NCBI GenBank assembly: GCA_013003515.1
Contig: JABDIW010000446.1
Location: 1-8,568 of the forward strand
DNA: 8,568 nucleotides
Direction of reading: 5' to 3'
Origin: Acidimicrobiia bacterium
GTDB taxonomy: Bacteria; Actinomycetota; Acidimicrobiia; Spongiisociales; UBA5794
In this document: piece after piece, positions 5,205-8,568 of the stretch
Layout: each line of letters begins with the position of its first letter
Numbering within the stretch: position 1 is the first letter of the stretch
Notes under the pieces: generated by a model
What the model saw: only the letters and a program-made list of their open reading frames with translations
Told to the model about the DNA's origin: nothing
The model's database searches: none
Translations under genes and position numbers: made by a program

Positions 5205-6844
5205 TGCCAGTCCTCACTCAACGGCCGAGCGTCGACGGGCCAGAAGTACCGACGCACAACAACAGCGGACAACCACCGGGGTCACAGACACCGGCTGACG
5301 ACTCCTCGCCTCCCTGGGGGAAGCTTCTGGCCGCTGGCGTGCTGGCCGCGGTCATCGCAGCGGTGGTGATCATCGCCCGCAGCTCCTCATCTGATTCCGA
5401 CGACACCTCTGAGGCTGAGGTCACGATTCGAGCGGTCGAGGCCGAACAACGGGACCTCATCGAGTACACGAACATCGACGGCACGCTGCAATATGCCAAC
5501 GTCAGTACCGTGACCGCCGGGACCGACGGACTCGTCACCGAAGTAGTGAGCGACGGCCAGACCCTCTCCCGTGGTGATGCGGCCTACGAGGTCAACGCCA
5601 CACCCATCGTGGTGTTCTACGGCGACATTCCCTTCTATCGAACGATGGTCGAAGGAACCTCGGGAGACGACGTGCTCCTCCTCGAGCAGAACCTGGCGTC
5701 GCTCGGCTACCACACAGTGGAAGACGAAGACGGCGACGTGGCAGACGCCGGCTTCACGGTCGACGGAACCTTCGACGCTCAGACTTCCGAAGCAGTGAAG
5801 CGCTGGCAAGAAGACCTCGGTATCGCCGAAACCGGAACCGTTCCTCCTGGTGACGTGATCATGGTTCCGGGTCCCTCTCAGGCGTCCGGCGTCGTGGTGG
5901 AGATCGGATCTCGGGTGCAAGCGGGCTCGACCATCATGACGCTGAACGTCTCGAGCACGGTCGACGGCTTCTACAGCGCCCACACCGGAGCGATCAATCT
6001 CGAAGCCACATCAGGCGATGTCGTATCTGGGCAGGTGCTCTACACCGTCGATGATCTGCCGGTGACTGCGGTCGTGACAGACGTCGAGTTCGTCCGAGAC
6101 CTGTCGATCGGCGTCGAGGACGGCGACGACGTCGAAGTCTTGGAGCAAATGCTCGCCGACCTCGGCTACGACGCCGACGGCGACCTCGACGTCGACGAGG
6201 AGTTCGACGACGACACGACTCGAGCAATCGAGGACTGGGAGGAAGACCTCCAGGACAACTGGGATGATCAGGTCGTCGATGGCATCGTGTCGCTCGACCA
6301 GATCGTGACCGTCGACAACGGCACCACCATCGGAGCGGTGACGAGCCACGACGGTGACACACTGGCAACCGGCACGGAGCTCTTCACCTTCGGCTCCGAT
6401 ACCGGCAGCCGCATCGTGTCGACCGCAGTCGACGTCGCCGACCAAGCACTGCTGGCCGAAGGAACCGAAATCGACGTCGAGTTTCCGGGCGGCGAGATCG
6501 TCACCGGCACCGTGACCGACCTGGCGAGCTCCTCGACAACAGATCCGCTCGATCCCAGTGCCGATCCGAAGCTTGCGGTCGAGATCACCCTCGACTCCGT
6601 GCCCGACTCGGCCGAGGCACTCAACGAGCTCGATGTCGAAGTGAGGCTTGTCGACAACCTCGCCGCTGGCGTCACCGTCGTGCCGGCCTCTGCACTCGTG
6701 GCGACCGCCGATGGCGGATTCGCCGTCGAGGTCGCCAGCGGAAACAGCACCAGCTACGTCGCCGTGGACCCGGGGATGTTTGCCGACGGATTCGTCGAAG
6801 TCGACGGCATCGAGCCTGGCACTGCGGTGGTGGTCCCATCATGA
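5204..6844 (+). CDS. Membrane-anchored efflux adaptor with two peptidoglycan-binding domains
   Basis: This 546-residue MacA/HlyD-like adaptor probably links the MacB-type permease to the cell wall. The N-terminus is a pro/ser-rich cytoplasmic tail of about 38 residues, with one membrane helix at about 41-58, so the rest should lie outside. The body is duplicated: a lipoyl/barrel-like stretch (about 92-131, 'GTDGLVTEVVSDGQTLSRGD'), then a peptidoglycan-binding-1 type domain (about 150-212, 'DDVLLLEQNLASLGY' to 'AVKRWQEDLG'), then a second barrel-like stretch (about 253-282) and a second peptidoglycan-binding type domain (about 303-366, 'DDVEVLEQMLADLGYD' to 'AIEDWEEDL'). The two copies are offset by about 153 residues. 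The C-terminal part (about 400-546) resembles the beta-barrel and membrane-proximal domains of adaptors ('VVPASALV' near 492-499). A strong ribosome site, AAGGAG, lies seven bases before the ATG. The stop overlaps the ATPase start (ATGA). Single-copy relatives are common in Actinobacteria; two copies seem less usual. Confidence 0.85.
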   Translation: MPVLTQRPSVDGPEVPTHNNSGQPPGSQTPADDSSPPWGKLLAAGVLAAVIAAVVIIARSSSSDSDDTSEAEVTIRAVEAEQRDLIEYTNIDGTLQYANVSTVTAGTDGLVTEVVSDGQTLSRGDAAYEVNATPIVVFYGDIPFYRTMVEGTSGDDVLLLEQNLASLGYHTVEDEDGDVADAGFTVDGTFDAQTSEAVKRWQEDLGIAETGTVPPGDVIMVPGPSQASGVVVEIGSRVQAGSTIMTLNVSSTVDGFYSAHTGAINLEATSGDVVSGQVLYTVDDLPVTAVVTDVEFVRDLSIGVEDGDDVEVLEQMLADLGYDADGDLDVDEEFDDDTTRAIEDWEEDLQDNWDDQVVDGIVSLDQIVTVDNGTTIGAVTSHDGDTLATGTELFTFGSDTGSRIVSTAVDVADQALLAEGTEIDVEFPGGEIVTGTVTDLASSSTTDPLDPSADPKLAVEITLDSVPDSAEALNELDVEVRLVDNLAAGVTVVPASALVATADGGFAVEVASGNSTSYVAVDPGMFADGFVEVDGIEPGTAVVVPS

Positions 6845-7572
6845 GCATGTTCACGACCACACAGCCGCCAGCCGCAGCACTCGAGCTCCACCACGTCACG
6901 AAGGAGTTCCCGGGCGAACCGCCCGTGCGAGCGCTCGACGACGTGTCACTCCGGATCGATCACGGCGAGCTCGTGGCTGTCGTTGGCCCGTCCGGTTCGG
7001 GAAAGTCGACGCTGCTCAACGTGATGGGCACGCTCGATCGTCCAACCCATGGCATCGTCTCTGTCGACGGGATCGACACTGCGGAGCGCAGCGACAACGA
7101 AGTGGCTGGGATCCGTGCCCGAAAGATCGGGTTCGTCTTCCAACAGTTCTTCCTGCTGCCTGGCATGTCGGCCGTCGAGAACGTGTCCAATGGACTCCTG
7201 TATCAAGGCGTTCCACCACGAGAACGAGCGGCACGATCGATCGAAGCACTCGAGCGCGTCGGCCTCGGCCACCGTCTCCAACACCCTCCGAATCATCTCT
7301 CGGGCGGCGAACGACAGCGCGTCGCTGTCGCCCGGGCCCTCGTGCACAGTCCGGCGTTCGTCCTGGCCGATGAGCCAACCGGGAATCTCGATTCGAAGTC
7401 CACCGAGGCTGTGATGAAGCTCATCCACGACCTTCATTCGGAAGGAACAACGATTGTGGTCATCACCCACGACACCGCGATCGCTGACTCGCTGCCACGG
7501 CAGGTCGCGGTTCACGACGGTGCTCTCGCATCCGATTCAGCCCAACGAGTCCTGGAGACGGTGTCGACATGA
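6841..7572 (+). CDS. MacB/LolD-type ABC transporter ATPase
   Basis: This 243-residue cytoplasmic ATPase has Walker A GPSGSGKST at 49-57, a Q-loop around 'FVFQQFFLLPGMSAVENV' (glutamines 101-102), signature LSGGERQRVAVARAL from 153, Walker B VLADE at 174-178 followed by PTGNLD, and switch His210 in 'VVITHD'. The 'FQQFFLLP' and 'DEPTGNLD' forms are those of the MacB/LolD/FtsE group, in which ATP hydrolysis drives a mechanical permease rather than a classical channel. It overlaps the adaptor stop by ATGA and its own stop overlaps the permease start by ATGA, so the three are almost certainly co-translated. No strong ribosome site lies before the ATG at 6841; an in-frame ATG at 6847 is an alternative start. 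Confidence 0.94.
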   Translation: MSMFTTTQPPAAALELHHVTKEFPGEPPVRALDDVSLRIDHGELVAVVGPSGSGKSTLLNVMGTLDRPTHGIVSVDGIDTAERSDNEVAGIRARKIGFVFQQFFLLPGMSAVENVSNGLLYQGVPPRERAARSIEALERVGLGHRLQHPPNHLSGGERQRVAVARALVHSPAFVLADEPTGNLDSKSTEAVMKLIHDLHSEGTTIVVITHDTAIADSLPRQVAVHDGALASDSAQRVLETVST

Positions 7573-8568
7573 TTAGCACCACTGATTCGACCGCAAGCAA
7601 GCTCCGACTCGGCGATGTCTTCCGGGTTGGTGCTTCCGGCCCCAAAGCCCGAAAGATGCGGACCGCGCTCTCCGCACTCGGCGTATCGATCGGCATCGCC
7701 GCGCTGGTCGGGGTCCTTGGACTGTCCGAATCCTCCAAGTCGGCGCTACTCGACGAAATCTCGAGCCTCGGCACGAACCTCCTCACCGTCGAGGCGGGTG
7801 GAGGATTCGGCGCCGGCGATTCCGAACTGCCCGACACGGCACTCGCGACCATCTCCCGCATCCCGACGGTGACCGACGCAAGCGCCGTCTGGGAGGTCGA
7901 CGCCGACGTCTACCGCACAGAGTTCATACCCGAAGGAGAGACCGGGAGTATCCAGGTCGTCGCGGCCGACGAAGAACTGGTCGACACGCTGAATGGCGAA
8001 CTCGCTCACGGGCAATTCCTCGACGAATCGACGAGCTCGTACCCCAACGCCGTGCTCGGCTCGGTCGCCGCTGAGCGGCTCGGAGTCCGCAACCTGGAAG
8101 AACCCACCTATGTCCTCATCGGTGACGACTACGTCGAGGTGATTGGCGTCCTGGAAGAGTTTCCGCTGGCCGCCGACCTCGATCGTGCGGTTCTCATCGG
8201 CAAGGACGCCGCAGTCGACTTCTACGACGCAAACGAGAATCCGGCCGTCGTCTACACCCGAGTCGTCGACGGCTCGATCGATTCCACCCGGGACGTGCTC
8301 CCGACAACCGCAGATCCAGAGAACCCCGAAGAGGTCACGGTCAGCCGACCCTCCGATGCGCTCGAGGCACAAGCCGCTGCTGACGACGCCCTGACAACGT
8401 TGTTCCTCGGCCTCGGAGCTGTCGCGCTGCTGGTCGGTGGTATTGGCGTCGCCAACGTCATGGTCATCGCCGTGATCGAAAGGCGAGGTGAGATCGGCCT
8501 ACGCAGATCTCTCGGCGCAACCCGGGCCCACATCCGCCGCCAGTTCCTCACCGAAGCCGTCATCCTCT
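7569..8568 (+). CDS. MacB-type ABC transporter permease (partial, cut by window end)
   Basis: The frame is open from ATG 7569 to the edge, giving 333 residues without the C-terminus. An N-terminal amphipathic region contains 'KARKMRTALSALGVSIGIAAL', the family's standard entry into helix 1 (about 33-53). A large extracytoplasmic MacB core-like domain follows (about 54-272), with 'SSLGTNLLTVEAG' near its start, matching the 'LG-x-N-x-L-x-V-x-x-G' seen in this family. Helix 2 is at about 275-302, followed by the conserved cytoplasmic loop 'ERRGEIGLRRSLGATRAHI'. Helices 3 and 4 should follow outside the window. In MacB-like pumps this protein works as a dimer with the ATPase and transmits movement to the extracellular adaptor. 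Together with the upstream adaptor and ATPase it forms a complete MacAB-like set. The substrate is not shown by the sequence. Confidence 0.93.
   Translation, partial: MISTTDSTASKLRLGDVFRVGASGPKARKMRTALSALGVSIGIAALVGVLGLSESSKSALLDEISSLGTNLLTVEAGGGFGAGDSELPDTALATISRIPTVTDASAVWEVDADVYRTEFIPEGETGSIQVVAADEELVDTLNGELAHGQFLDESTSSYPNAVLGSVAAERLGVRNLEEPTYVLIGDDYVEVIGVLEEFPLAADLDRAVLIGKDAAVDFYDANENPAVVYTRVVDGSIDSTRDVLPTTADPENPEEVTVSRPSDALEAQAAADDALTTLFLGLGAVALLVGGIGVANVMVIAVIERRGEIGLRRSLGATRAHIRRQFLTEAVIL

Overview
The window is high-GC DNA with dense genes, four-base start/stop overlaps and a typical actinobacterial protein repertoire. This points to Actinomycetota, possibly a marine or Acidimicrobiia-like lineage given the very acidic exported proteins. 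The lineage is an inference from composition and family resemblance, because no rRNA or other marker gene is present.

Layout. Bases 1-164 are the 3' end of an IS110-type transposase gene, followed by about 200 bases without a gene. On the minus strand, in transcription order from about 4418 down to 368, lie an OmpR-type response regulator, a sensor histidine kinase overlapping it by GTGA, a 180-base gap, an ABC exporter ATPase, and its six-helix ABC-2 type permease overlapping by ATGA. Divergently on the plus strand, from 4596 to the end of the window, lie an acidic lipoprotein with two double-cysteine repeats, a membrane-anchored adaptor with two peptidoglycan-binding domains, a MacB/LolD-type ATPase and a MacB-type permease cut off by the window end. 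The plus-strand genes overlap by 1-4 bases and look like one translationally coupled operon.

How the genes may work together. The locus resembles an envelope-stress or drug/peptide-response island: a two-component system sits between two ABC transporters. The plus-strand operon looks like a Gram-positive version of a MacA-MacB tripartite pump. Its adaptor would be held to the wall by peptidoglycan-binding domains, and a surface lipoprotein would be an accessory part. The 177-base divergent promoter region (4419-4595) holds helically phased copies of a CAGGAA/T box, plus an inverted copy. One 10-base form of the box recurs upstream of the ABC-2 exporter. The response regulator may therefore control its own operon, the divergent pump operon and the second exporter.

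The individual families are known. The less usual points are the internal duplication in both the lipoprotein and the adaptor, and the candidate shared operator. I found no CRISPR array, tRNA, rRNA or phage genes.
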